Notes under the pieces: model-generated
The model's input: only the letters and a program-made list of their open reading frames with translations
Databases searched by the model: none
Told to the model about the DNA's origin: nothing
NCBI GenBank assembly: GCA_965277435.1
Contig: OZ255821.1
Coordinates: forward strand, 6,510,001-6,574,000
DNA from: Bog-105 sp965277435
GTDB lineage: Bacteria > Acidobacteriota > Terriglobia > Bryobacterales > Bryobacteraceae
DNA: 64,000 nt
Direction of reading: 5' to 3'
Program-made: the position numbers and the translations under genes
Shown: one piece after another, positions 35,586 to 44,020 of the stretch
Layout: each line of letters opens with the position of its first letter
Position numbering within the stretch: position 1 is the stretch's first letter

Positions 35586-37177
35586 AGATCGTCTGGCTAG
35601 CGTTGCTTGCCTCCGGCCTGTTACTCGGGCAGTTACTGCCGCCGGGTAAGTTGTTGCAAGCGCCAACAGATACCTGGCCTACTTACAACGGCGACTATTC
35701 GGGAAAGCGTTTCAGTACGCTGCGACAGATCAACTCGGGCAATATCGGGTGGCTTGCGCCGAGCTGGATGTTTCGGGTATCGAATGTAGGCGCGCTGCGC
35801 GGGGTAGGAAGCCCGGAGATCAAGTCGACTCCGTTGATGGTGAAAGGGATTCTGTACTTTACGATTCCCGATCATGTCTATGCGATCGATGCGCGGACCG
35901 GTCTGGAAATCTGGCACTACGACTGGCAGGATCGCGGCGGGCATTTAATTGGCAATCGCGGCGTGGGTATGTATGGCGATTGGCTGTACTTCATGGCTCC
36001 GGATGGCTGGTTGATCTCGCTTCAAGCAAAGACTGGAAAAGAGCGGTGGCGGAAGAAAGTCGCGGATGAAAAACTGCAGTACTTCACTACCATGGCCCCG
36101 CTGGTGATAGGCAATCACATCATTGTCGGCGTGGGCGGCGATGCGATGGATGTGCCTGGATTTCTGGAAGCACGCGATCCGGAAACCGGCGATGTGCAGT
36201 GGCGTTGGAATTCGGAGCCCCGGGCAGGCGAAGCGGGTGCCGAAACGTGGCCCAATGAAACAGCGATGGAGCATGGCGGAGGCATGACCTGGTTGCCCGG
36301 CACGTACGATCCGGAGCTGAAGCTTTTGTATTGGGGCACAGGCAATCCGAACCCGGTGTACGCGGGGCAGGGGCGAAAAGGAAGTAATTTGTGGACCTGC
36401 TCGATCGTTGCGCTGAACCCGGAGACCGGCAAACTGGCCTGGTATTTCCAGGCTTCACCGCACGATACGCACGATTGGGACAACGTCGAGACGCCGGTGT
36501 TGTTCGATTCTGTGGTGGATGGACGTCCACGCAAGCTGCTAGCGCAGGCAGCGCGCAATGGCTACTTCTTTTTGCTCGACCGCGCCACCGGGAAGAATGT
36601 CGTTTCGAAGCCGTATGTGCCCTTGAACTGGTCGAAGGGCGTGGATAGCAGGGGGCAGCCGGTACCGGATCCGAAGAAAGCGCCGACGCCGGACGGTTCG
36701 CTGTTGACGATACCGGGGGGCGGCGGGACGAACTGGCTACCGCCGAGCTTCGATCCGGAGACAGGGCTGTTTTACGTAAATGCGACTCGCGGGTACAGCC
36801 TAACGTATTTGACAGACACAGACGAGCGACCGGAAGGTTATGGCGGATCCGGCCGCGCATTGTGGTCCGAGCACGTGCTGGAGGCGATTCAAGCGAAGAC
36901 CGGTGAGATTGCCTGGAGCCATGCCTTTCACTCAGTAGGCGGCGGAGCCGGACTGGGCGGTCCGGGAATCTTGACGACGGCGGGTAAGCTGCTGTTCACG
37001 GGGGATCGTGCAGGGAATTTTGTGGCGTTCGACCCGGCCGCGGGTAAGATCTTGTGGCATTTTCCGGTGCTGACGACAGTAAGTAACGGGCCGGAGACTT
37101 ACTCGCTCGATGGCAAGCAGTATGTGGTCGTGGGTGCAGGCGATACTTTGTTTGCGTTTTCCTTAGTGGGTGGTTAG
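35582..37177 (+). CDS. PQQ-dependent dehydrogenase (methanol/ethanol-type quinoprotein)
   Basis: A 531-residue periplasmic eight-bladed propeller enzyme with signal peptide MKIVWLALLASGLLLG. Blade docking motifs recur (AIDARTGLEIWHY, SLQAKTGKERW, ALNPETGKLAWYF). The cofactor/metal region GTGNPNPVY is near 253. DTHDWDNVE places the catalytic Asp at 298 with a second Asp at 300, the DxD pattern associated with lanthanide-dependent enzymes. The vicinal Cys pair of classical methanol dehydrogenases is absent, and the usual Glu metal ligand is not obvious in GGDAMDVPG. The start is GTG at 35582 within a GTGA overlap. Substrate unknown. Confidence 0.9.
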   Translation: MKIVWLALLASGLLLGQLLPPGKLLQAPTDTWPTYNGDYSGKRFSTLRQINSGNIGWLAPSWMFRVSNVGALRGVGSPEIKSTPLMVKGILYFTIPDHVYAIDARTGLEIWHYDWQDRGGHLIGNRGVGMYGDWLYFMAPDGWLISLQAKTGKERWRKKVADEKLQYFTTMAPLVIGNHIIVGVGGDAMDVPGFLEARDPETGDVQWRWNSEPRAGEAGAETWPNETAMEHGGGMTWLPGTYDPELKLLYWGTGNPNPVYAGQGRKGSNLWTCSIVALNPETGKLAWYFQASPHDTHDWDNVETPVLFDSVVDGRPRKLLAQAARNGYFFLLDRATGKNVVSKPYVPLNWSKGVDSRGQPVPDPKKAPTPDGSLLTIPGGGGTNWLPPSFDPETGLFYVNATRGYSLTYLTDTDERPEGYGGSGRALWSEHVLEAIQAKTGEIAWSHAFHSVGGGAGLGGPGILTTAGKLLFTGDRAGNFVAFDPAAGKILWHFPVLTTVSNGPETYSLDGKQYVVVGAGDTLFAFSLVGG

Positions 37178-37269
37178 CAAGTCCGCAGAATCCTACAAAA
37201 CTACCCGTTCGATCCGTTGTCCGTATACGGCCTCCAGAGCGGTGCAAAATCAACTGCGAGGACCTAGCG

Positions 37270-37539
37270 TCACTTGATAAGGATGTCATAGACGTTATGC
37301 TCGCCAATCCAAAACCACACGCACTCGTCGGCCAGCCTGACAGCCAAAGCGCGCTATTCAGGGTCACCCGCGCTGACCAGATTTCCTGCCCATTGCGGTC
37401 GCCGAGTTTCTTGAATTGCAAAGGAAGGATGGTGCAGATTGTTTTTCAGCAAGGCGAATTGCTTATCAGCCTGTGAGCGGATGCCGGGAGACAAGGCGCG
37501 ATAATCGTGCCAGAAATCCGCGTTCGCGCGGTGAACCAT
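37270..37539 (-). pseudogene. RelE/ParE-type toxin, frameshifted
   Basis: Read on the minus strand, MVHRANADFWHDYRALSPG opens a RelE-like fold. The frame shifts after HHPS, in a TTT run, into LQFKKLGDRNGQEIWSARV. After VTLN it shifts again into RALAVRLADECVWFWIGEHN, then VYDILIK and a stop at 37270. The pieces in order make a complete toxin of about 90 residues. Two lesions in so short a gene suggest real decay. It follows the intact antitoxin gene by 11 bases. Confidence 0.7.
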
Positions 37540-37550
37540 TACGCGGGCCG

Positions 37551-37757
37551 CTAGAGGGGTTGTGTGTTTCCGACTTTGTGATCGGCGAGGGCCCGATCGA
37601 TCCGGTCATCAATGCGCCCGGCGTTGAGGTCCGCCTTAAGTTGGGCGTCGATAGGCTGTGGATGGTGTTGGTCCAACCACAGATACAGTTCTTCTATCTG
37701 GTGCGGCGTAAGCGAATCTATTGCGCGTTCAATTTCCTGTATGTTGGCTAAACGCAT
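37551..37757 (-). CDS. Antitoxin of a RelE/ParE-type toxin-antitoxin pair
   Basis: A 68-residue acidic protein of the addiction-module type: an N-terminal helix (IERAIDSLTPHQIEELYLWL) and a C-terminal tail LKADLNAGRIDDRIDRALAD ending in a GNTQPL motif that usually wraps the toxin. A GGGGGAG Shine-Dalgarno precedes the ATG. Its partner downstream is broken, so it is a free antitoxin that may only act on related toxins elsewhere. Confidence 0.75.
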   Translation of the reverse strand: MRLANIQEIERAIDSLTPHQIEELYLWLDQHHPQPIDAQLKADLNAGRIDDRIDRALADHKVGNTQPL

Positions 37758-37805
37758 GGTCTCCCCCTTATTCTAGCGGCGAGATCACGACGGCGCGACA
37801 GAGCT

Positions 37806-38330
37806 TCAGATAGGGCGCAAGGGCATTTTCGGTGATCTGCCGCGCGGGCCGAGCTCGATGGCTTCCACACTAGATATCTTGCCGCCCTCAACGGTGAAGC
37901 GCAAGAGCGTGCGGACCTTGTGCCAGCCAGTGTGACCGCAGGCACCAGGGTTCATGTGGAGGAGGTTCAATTTCGGGTCGCGCTCCACTTTGAGGATGTG
38001 GGAATGACCGGAAAGGAACAGACCCGGCTGTTCGCGGAGGAGCGCTTGTTTCGCGCGGGGATCGTAGTGGCCGGGATGGCCGCCGATGTGGGTCATGTAG
38101 ATTTTCAGGTCTTCGCAGGTCCAGGTGAGTTCTGCCGGTAGTTCGCTGCGAATCTCTGGGCCGTCGATGTTGCCGAAAACGCCGCGCACAGGTTTGAAGC
38201 GTTTGAGGTCGTCAAGTATTGTGACCGGTCCGAAGTCGCCGCAGTGCCAGAGTTCATCGCATTCGGCGAACCAGCTGAAAATGGCTTCGTCGAGGAAGCC
38301 GTGGGTATCGGAAAGCAGACCTATCCGCAC
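37806..38330 (-). CDS. Metallophosphoesterase, YfcE/MJ0936-like
   Basis: A 174-residue calcineurin-like phosphodiesterase. The metal-binding motifs are complete: LLSDTHG at the start, HCGDFG near 30, GNIDG near 55, THIGGHPG near 80 and SGHSH near 105. I start at GTG 38330 (VRIGLLSDTHG). The frame extends to an ATG at 38372, but that would overlap the divergent ruvA start and add 14 non-homologous residues. The substrate is unknown. Confidence 0.85.
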   Translation of the reverse strand: MRIGLLSDTHGFLDEAIFSWFAECDELWHCGDFGPVTILDDLKRFKPVRGVFGNIDGPEIRSELPAELTWTCEDLKIYMTHIGGHPGHYDPRAKQALLREQPGLFLSGHSHILKVERDPKLNLLHMNPGACGHTGWHKVRTLLRFTVEGGKISSVEAIELGPRGRSPKMPLRPI

Positions 38331-38370
38331 GTCACAAGGCCCGGTACAGTGAAAGCGTACATAAAGGAAC

Positions 38371-38973
38371 ATGATCGGACATTTGCGGGGGACAGTTTTC
38401 GAGAAGCATCCGAATGCGGTAATTGTAGAAGCCGGTGGAGTGGGGTACGAGGTGCAGATCCCGATCTCGACCTATACGACGCTGCCCGACTTGGGCGGGG
38501 TCGTTTCGCTGCGGATTCACACCTATGTGCGGGAAGATGCGCTGGTGCTCTTCGGGTTTGCGACAAGCGAGGAGAAGACGGTTTTCGAGCGTTTGATTTC
38601 GGTAAGTGGGATTGGGCCGAAGCTGGCCGTGACTGTATTATCTGGATTGCCAACGGCAGACCTGGTCCAAGCAATACGCGGCGGGGATGTGGCGCAACTG
38701 GTGCGGATTCCCGGAGTCGGAAAGAAGACGGCGGAACGCATGGTGCTGGAATTGAAAGACAAGCTGGCAGCGATCAACCTGCCCGGCAAAGCGTCGGTCG
38801 CGGTGCAGTCAGCTAACGCCTGGTCGGCACTCGAGCAGGATGTTTTATCGGCCCTGCAGAATCTGGGGTGTTCGCAAATGGCGGCAGAACAGGCCGTACG
38901 AAAAGTGAATGAGCGAGGAGCGCCGGAACAGTTTGAGCCGTATTTTCGGGCGGCTATGGCACTGGTTCGCTAA
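38371..38973 (+). CDS. ruvA: Holliday junction DNA helicase subunit RuvA
   Basis: RuvA binds four-way junctions and loads RuvB. MIGHLRGTVFEK begins the OB-fold domain, the two helix-hairpin-helix motifs are at ISVSGIGPKLA and IPGVGKKTAERM, and the C-terminal RuvB-contact domain ends FRAAMALVR. The length of 200 residues is standard. AAAGGA precedes the ATG. ruvB follows 25 bases later. Confidence 0.97.
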   Translation: MIGHLRGTVFEKHPNAVIVEAGGVGYEVQIPISTYTTLPDLGGVVSLRIHTYVREDALVLFGFATSEEKTVFERLISVSGIGPKLAVTVLSGLPTADLVQAIRGGDVAQLVRIPGVGKKTAERMVLELKDKLAAINLPGKASVAVQSANAWSALEQDVLSALQNLGCSQMAAEQAVRKVNERGAPEQFEPYFRAAMALVR

Positions 38974-38998
38974 GACAGGTACGTTAAGTTGAACGTGA

Positions 38999-40027
38999 AT
39001 GGGTGATGCAGGGTTAGTATCGCGAAAATCGCAGGAAGAAGAACGCGAGTTCGAGGCGGCGCTGCGGCCGACGACGCTGTCCGATTTCGCGGGACAGCCG
39101 CATGTGCGTGAGCTACTCTCGATCGCCATTGAAGCGGCGCGGCAGCGCGGGGAAGCGATGGATCATGTGCTGCTGTGCGGGCCTCCAGGACTGGGAAAGA
39201 CAACGCTAGCGGGGATTATCGCGCAGGAGTTGGGTGTTGCGATCAGCCAGACGGCGGGTCCGATCATTCAAAAGAAGCTGGATTTGACGGGCATTCTGAG
39301 CGGCGTGCAGGAACGGCAGGTTTTCTTCATCGATGAGATTCACCGGCTGATGCCGGATATCGAAGAGATTTTATACGCGGCGCTCGAAGATTTCCGGTTG
39401 GACATTCTGGTAGGAACAGGGCCTGGGGCAAGGACGCATTCGCTGCCGCTGCCCCGCTTCACAGCAGTCGGCGCAACAACAAAACAGGGATTGTTGAGCG
39501 CGCCGCTGCTGGGCCGTTTCGGCATTGTCCTGCGGCTGGAGCCGTACGACGAAGAGACGCTGGGCCGCATTGTGGAACGATCAGCCCGACTATTGGATGT
39601 GCCGATTGTGACAGAGGCGGCCCGCGAAATTGCGCGGCGCGGGCGCGGCACGCCACGCATTGCCAACCGGCTGCTACGGCGGGTGCGGGATTTTGCGCAG
39701 GTGCGGGCGAGTGGGCGGATCGATTCGGCAGTGGCAGCGGCAGCTTTGGATTTACTAAAGGTCGACCGTTATGGGTTGGACCTGGTGGATCAGAAGATCA
39801 TGTTGACCGTGATGGTGAAGTATGGCGGCGGCCCGGTGGGGCTCAGCACGATTGCGGCATCGATCGATGAGCAGACAGACACGATCGAGGAGGTGTATGA
39901 ACCTTACCTGATGCAGCTCGGATTCCTGGACCGCACGCCACGCGGGCGGGTAGCGACAGAACGGGCGTTCGAGTATTTCGGCGTTGCGCGGAAGGCGCGA
40001 TTCGGGGCGCAGGAGGGATTGTTCTGA
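38999..40027 (+). CDS. ruvB: Holliday junction DNA helicase RuvB
   Basis: RuvB is the hexameric AAA+ motor for branch migration. LRPTTLSDFAGQ is near residue 22, Walker A GPPGLGKTTLA near 61, Walker B FFIDEIHRL near 109, sensor GATTKQG near 160, and the winged-helix end has FLDRTPRGRVAT. The 342 residues match the family. It runs directly into folK, 3 bases later. Confidence 0.98.
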   Translation: MGDAGLVSRKSQEEEREFEAALRPTTLSDFAGQPHVRELLSIAIEAARQRGEAMDHVLLCGPPGLGKTTLAGIIAQELGVAISQTAGPIIQKKLDLTGILSGVQERQVFFIDEIHRLMPDIEEILYAALEDFRLDILVGTGPGARTHSLPLPRFTAVGATTKQGLLSAPLLGRFGIVLRLEPYDEETLGRIVERSARLLDVPIVTEAAREIARRGRGTPRIANRLLRRVRDFAQVRASGRIDSAVAAAALDLLKVDRYGLDLVDQKIMLTVMVKYGGGPVGLSTIAASIDEQTDTIEEVYEPYLMQLGFLDRTPRGRVATERAFEYFGVARKARFGAQEGLF

Positions 40028-40030
40028 AGT

Positions 40031-40540
40031 TTGAATAAGAAGGCGTATTTGTCGCTGGGCTCGAATCTGGGAGATCGAGCGGCGCATTTAGAAGCGGCGC
40101 TGGTGGCGTTAAATGAGGCCGGAGTGCGAGTGATCGCAAAATCGCCTGTGTACGAGACGGAGCCGCAGGACGTAACGAAGCAGCCGTGGTTTTTGAACCT
40201 GGTGGTGGAAGTAGCGACGAGTTGCTTTCCGGTGCAGTTACTGGCAGTGCTGCAGCGAGTAGAGCGGGAGATGGGAAGGACGCGGGTGGGGGAAGTGCGA
40301 CGCGGGCCGCGTGTGATCGATATCGACATCCTATTGTTTGCACGCGTTGTGATGAACACGTCCCGCTTGACGATCCCGCATGTGCGCATGAGTGAACGTC
40401 GATTCGTACTGCAGCCTTTGTTGGACCTCTCGCCAGACGAGCGGGATCCGCAGACTGGGGAGCGATGGCGCGGTTCTCTGGAAAGGCTTAAGGGGCAGGC
40501 ACTGCGGCGCGTTACGGATGGGAAAGATCGAGATGAGTGA
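40031..40540 (+). CDS. folK: 2-amino-4-hydroxy-6-hydroxymethyldihydropteridine pyrophosphokinase
   Basis: FolK (HPPK) transfers pyrophosphate from ATP to the pterin in folate synthesis. AYLSLGSNLGDR opens the protein, followed by SPVYETEP near 38, QPWFLNLVVEV near 52 and GPRVIDIDILLF near 95, the catalytic metal-binding motif. It has 169 residues and starts at TTG 40031, with GGAGGG inside the end of ruvB as a somewhat distant ribosome site. Its 3' end overlaps the convergent gene by 29 bases. Confidence 0.94.
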   Translation: MNKKAYLSLGSNLGDRAAHLEAALVALNEAGVRVIAKSPVYETEPQDVTKQPWFLNLVVEVATSCFPVQLLAVLQRVEREMGRTRVGEVRRGPRVIDIDILLFARVVMNTSRLTIPHVRMSERRFVLQPLLDLSPDERDPQTGERWRGSLERLKGQALRRVTDGKDRDE

Positions 40541-41423
40541 TAGAGGTTGGCGTGGGCACGTTTGTCAAGAGGATCGCCAGGTCTCGCTTGATGTTGAGCA
40601 GCTTGGCGCGGAAATCGTAGAGCATGGCCTGGCGATCGTCGAGGTCTCCGATGGAGAGTTTACGATCTTCTGATGGCATGCTGGTCATGCGAAGGATTTT
40701 ATCTTTTCCTTTGGCGGAATCCGGGTTGGGAATGCGGCCCACTTGAACCCAACTTGCGATTAAGCGCTGCTTGCGGGTGAGTCCCTGCTGTTCGTTGGGG
40801 GCGGCGCTGTTCATGAATTTACGTACGATTTCCGGGTAAACATTGTTTTCGTGAGCAGGACGTCCGAAGAGGTCGGCGAGCATGTTGGACGGAATTTGGA
40901 GAGCCTGGGAACCGCCTTTGGAGCGACGCAGGCCAGCCACTGAGAGCGTAGTTATGATTCCACCACCCACAATGCCGGTCACATTCGAGGCGTGCCCTTC
41001 CCCGACCAGACCGAGACTCGCGCTGGCGGTGCCCAGACTGCCGCCGACGGCCAAACTAGCCAGATTGAGCAGGTTGATCTCGCGTGCGCGGCGGGCCACG
41101 AGATAGTTTTGCAGTTCGCGAATTTCGGCGATCTCACCGTCAATTTGTCCGGATGTCGCATCGACTTGAAGCGAAGCCGCAGTGACATCCTGCAGCAGTT
41201 CCTGACGAATCATGGTGGCTTCGGTGGGTCTAACCGGGTTAGCGGCCTCTTTGGCCAGCCAGTCGAAAAGGGGTTGCAGCCCTGCCGCCAGAGCCACCTC
41301 GCGAGCGCTCAATGGCAGTTCGTCTGTCGAGATGAATTTTGGCCTCTCCTGCGCGGCCAAGCCGGCAATGCTCGAAAACAACAGGACGAGTGAAAGCGCG
41401 ATACGCAGCGGTGTTTGGAACAT
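40512..41423 (-). CDS. Secreted protein of unknown function
   Basis: A 303-residue protein with a clear signal peptide (MFQTPLRIALSLVLLFSSIAGLAAQ). The mature part is helical, with a Gly/Ser-rich hydrophobic middle at about 130-170 (LASLAVGGSLGTASASLGLVG, then GIVGGGIITTLSVAGLRRS) that could enter a membrane. I recognise no domain. The end overlaps folK by 29 bases in convergent orientation. It is divergent from the GH95 gene. Confidence 0.75.
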   Translation of the reverse strand: MFQTPLRIALSLVLLFSSIAGLAAQERPKFISTDELPLSAREVALAAGLQPLFDWLAKEAANPVRPTEATMIRQELLQDVTAASLQVDATSGQIDGEIAEIRELQNYLVARRAREINLLNLASLAVGGSLGTASASLGLVGEGHASNVTGIVGGGIITTLSVAGLRRSKGGSQALQIPSNMLADLFGRPAHENNVYPEIVRKFMNSAAPNEQQGLTRKQRLIASWVQVGRIPNPDSAKGKDKILRMTSMPSEDRKLSIGDLDDRQAMLYDFRAKLLNIKRDLAILLTNVPTPTSITHLDLSHP

Positions 41424-41480
41424 GCGGCCAGTTTACTGAAGGGCTTCTTATATGCTTCTTTCGGAGGAACTTTGTCCGGT

Positions 41481-43979
41481 ATGAAGAGGTGGACGCGCCG
41501 GGAATGGCTGGTAACTGCGTCGGCAGCGGGAGCAGCGGCAAAAGGTTTGGCGGAAAGCGGCACGACCTCGCAAGACGATTTAGTGCTCTGGTATGAAAAG
41601 CAGGCGGCGCAGTGGGTGGATGCTCTGCCGATCGGGAATGGACGCCTCGGGGCAATGATGTTCGGCGGAGGCGAAACCGGGACCGCAACAGACGAACTGC
41701 TGCAGCTGAACGAAGATACGTTCTGGTCGGGCCAGCCGAAAGATGGGAACAATCGGGATGCCAAGCAGTACTTAAGTCAGATCCGCCACGCTGTTTTAGA
41801 CCAGCAGGATTATCACGCCGCGGACCAGCTGTGCAAGAAGATGCAAGGCTTGTTTGCAGAGGCCTATCAGCCGTTAGGGAATTTAAGACTGCACTTTGAA
41901 CATGCCGGCGAAGTGAGTGACTACCGGCGAGAGTTGGATCTCGATACAGCCTGTGCGAAGGTGAGCTACCGGATAGGACAGGTGCGGTTTGAGCGCACGG
42001 CGTTCGCCTCCGCGCCCGACCAGGCGCTGGTATTACAAGTGAGCGCAAACGGGGCGCATCTTTTGAGCGGCACGATTTCAATGGATGGGCCGTTGCACAA
42101 GAATGTGAAAGTCGTAGGCCATAACCGGCTGGCTTTGACGAGTAAAGCGGCCGAGCATATTGCGGGCGCGGGGCACCCAGGAAGCGAAAAGCCGGTGCGT
42201 CATTCAGATGTCTTGGGCGAAGGAATGTACGGCGCGGCGATGCTCGAAGCGTCGGCTGAGGGCGGCAGTATAACGACACAGGGCAATACTCTGGCATTCG
42301 ATAAGGCGACCACTGTGACGATTGTCTTGAGTGCCGCTACCGGATTCCGCGGGTTTGCCGAGAAGCCGGATACTCCAGCGGAAGCTGTGATTGCGGCGGC
42401 ACAGCGCAAGCTGGATGCCTGCGCCCGGAAGCCGTTTAGCGCGTTGCGTTCGGCACATCTTGCCGACTATCAACCGCTGTTCCGGCGCGTTTCGTTGCGT
42501 TTGGGACCTGCTGCCGGCGAGTCAAAACAGAAAGCGACCGATGTGCGGCTGGCAGGTTTTGCCGCGTCGCCCGACGTTTCGCTGCTGGCGCTCTATTTTC
42601 AGTACGGACGTTATCTCTTGATCAGCAGTTCGCGGCCAGGTACGCAGCCGGCGAATCTGCAGGGTATTTGGAATGCGGAGGTAACGCCGCCGTGGAGTTC
42701 GAACTGGACTTCGAACATCAACGTGCAGATGAATTACTGGCCGGCGGAGACTTGCGCCTTGAGTGACTGTGCCGCGCCGCTGCTGGCGTTTGTCGGCGAT
42801 ATGAGCAAAACGGGTATTCGAGCGGCTGAAGAGACCTATGGGTTGCCGGGTTGGGTAGCGCATCACAACATTGATTTGTGGCGGGCGGCCAATCCGGTAG
42901 GTGAAGGCGTCGGCGCGCCGACGTGGGCCAACTGGGGGATGAGCGGCCCGTGGCTGTGTGAGCACCTTTACGAGCATTACCTGTTTACCCGTGATCGAAC
43001 CTTTCTGCGCGAGCGGGCGTATCCGGTGATGAAAGGCTCGGCAGAATTTTATCTGGCTTGGCTGATCGAGGATAAACAGGGGCGTTTGACCACCTGCCCT
43101 TCGTTCTCAACGGAGAACGATTTCATGGCGCCCGATGGAAAGAAGGCGATGACCAGCGCAGGCTGCACGATGGACATGGCGCTGGCCCGAGAGTTGTTCG
43201 CAAATTGCCGGGCGGCGGCGCGCGAATTGGGGGTAGACGAAGAGTTTGCCGCGAAGCTGGAGGCGGCTACCAAGCGGTTGATCCCTTACCAGGTCGGCAA
43301 GTATGGGCAGCTGCAAGAGTGGTCGGTTGATTTCGAAGAGAGTACGCCGGGGCAGCGCCATATGTCGCACATGTATCCGCTGTATCCAGGCAATCAGATT
43401 ACGCTGCGAGGCACGCCAGCACTGGCGAAAGCGGCGCGTGTCTCGTTAGAGCGGCGGCTGGCGAATGGCGGAGCGTATACAGGATGGAGCCGGGCGTGGG
43501 CGATCAACTTCTGGGCACGGCTGGCGGATGGAGATAAGGCTTGGGAATCGCTTTCGATGCTCATGCAGCACAGCACCAATCAGAATCTGTTCGACACGCA
43601 TCCGGCGAGGCACGGCGCAATTTTTCAAATCGACGGAAATTTTGGGACAACGGCTGCGATAGCGGAAATGCTGCTGCAGAGCCACAGCGAATCAATCAAT
43701 TTACTGCCTGCTTTGCCGACTGTCTGGAGCGAAGGACGCGTTGCTGGATTGAGAGCGCGGGGCGGAATAGGAGTGGATTTGAGCTGGTCGGGCGGCAAGG
43801 CGACGGAATGTATTTTGCGACCCGACTTCACAGCCGAATACCGAATCCGTGCACCGCGAGGGCAGAAAGTAGTGCAGGTTTCAGGAGGGGTCAAAGCACA
43901 CTATGAGCCGGACGGGGTGGGTTCACTCAAGCTGAACAAGGGGCGCGTTTACCGGCTCCGCTTCTCGGAGTCGGTATAA
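41481..43979 (+). CDS. GH95 family alpha-L-fucosidase
   Basis: An 832-residue glycoside hydrolase family 95 enzyme, an inverting 1,2-alpha-L-fucosidase type. It begins with a Tat-like signal MKRWTRREWLVTASAAGAAA. The N-terminal beta domain follows (WVDALPIGNGRLGAMMFGG). The (alpha/alpha)6 barrel holds NINVQMNYWPAE near 412, the catalytic Glu in PSFSTEN near 545 and Asp in QIDGNFG near 718, all matching bifidobacterial AfcA. ATG 41481 is used. A TTG 9 bases upstream is better spaced from the GGAGG. It stands alone, so the natural glycan is unknown. Confidence 0.92.
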   Translation: MKRWTRREWLVTASAAGAAAKGLAESGTTSQDDLVLWYEKQAAQWVDALPIGNGRLGAMMFGGGETGTATDELLQLNEDTFWSGQPKDGNNRDAKQYLSQIRHAVLDQQDYHAADQLCKKMQGLFAEAYQPLGNLRLHFEHAGEVSDYRRELDLDTACAKVSYRIGQVRFERTAFASAPDQALVLQVSANGAHLLSGTISMDGPLHKNVKVVGHNRLALTSKAAEHIAGAGHPGSEKPVRHSDVLGEGMYGAAMLEASAEGGSITTQGNTLAFDKATTVTIVLSAATGFRGFAEKPDTPAEAVIAAAQRKLDACARKPFSALRSAHLADYQPLFRRVSLRLGPAAGESKQKATDVRLAGFAASPDVSLLALYFQYGRYLLISSSRPGTQPANLQGIWNAEVTPPWSSNWTSNINVQMNYWPAETCALSDCAAPLLAFVGDMSKTGIRAAEETYGLPGWVAHHNIDLWRAANPVGEGVGAPTWANWGMSGPWLCEHLYEHYLFTRDRTFLRERAYPVMKGSAEFYLAWLIEDKQGRLTTCPSFSTENDFMAPDGKKAMTSAGCTMDMALARELFANCRAAARELGVDEEFAAKLEAATKRLIPYQVGKYGQLQEWSVDFEESTPGQRHMSHMYPLYPGNQITLRGTPALAKAARVSLERRLANGGAYTGWSRAWAINFWARLADGDKAWESLSMLMQHSTNQNLFDTHPARHGAIFQIDGNFGTTAAIAEMLLQSHSESINLLPALPTVWSEGRVAGLRARGGIGVDLSWSGGKATECILRPDFTAEYRIRAPRGQKVVQVSGGVKAHYEPDGVGSLKLNKGRVYRLRFSESV

Positions 43980-44008
43980 AGCAGGGGCGACTCAGTATCG
44001 CCCCTGCT
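43980..44008. terminator. Bidirectional intrinsic terminator
   Basis: A perfect 11-base stem (A + GCAGGGGCGA / TCGCCCCTGC + T) with the 7-base loop CTCAGTA lies between the convergent GH95 and transaldolase genes. Short T-rich tails follow on both strands. Confidence 0.85.
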
Positions 44009-44020
44009 CTTCCGTCGTTT

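Noticed and set aside
41239..42297. 352-residue minus-strand frame opposite the fucosidase start
   Set aside because: Its composition is Arg/Pro/Ser-rich as expected for an antisense shadow, and it overlaps two better genes.
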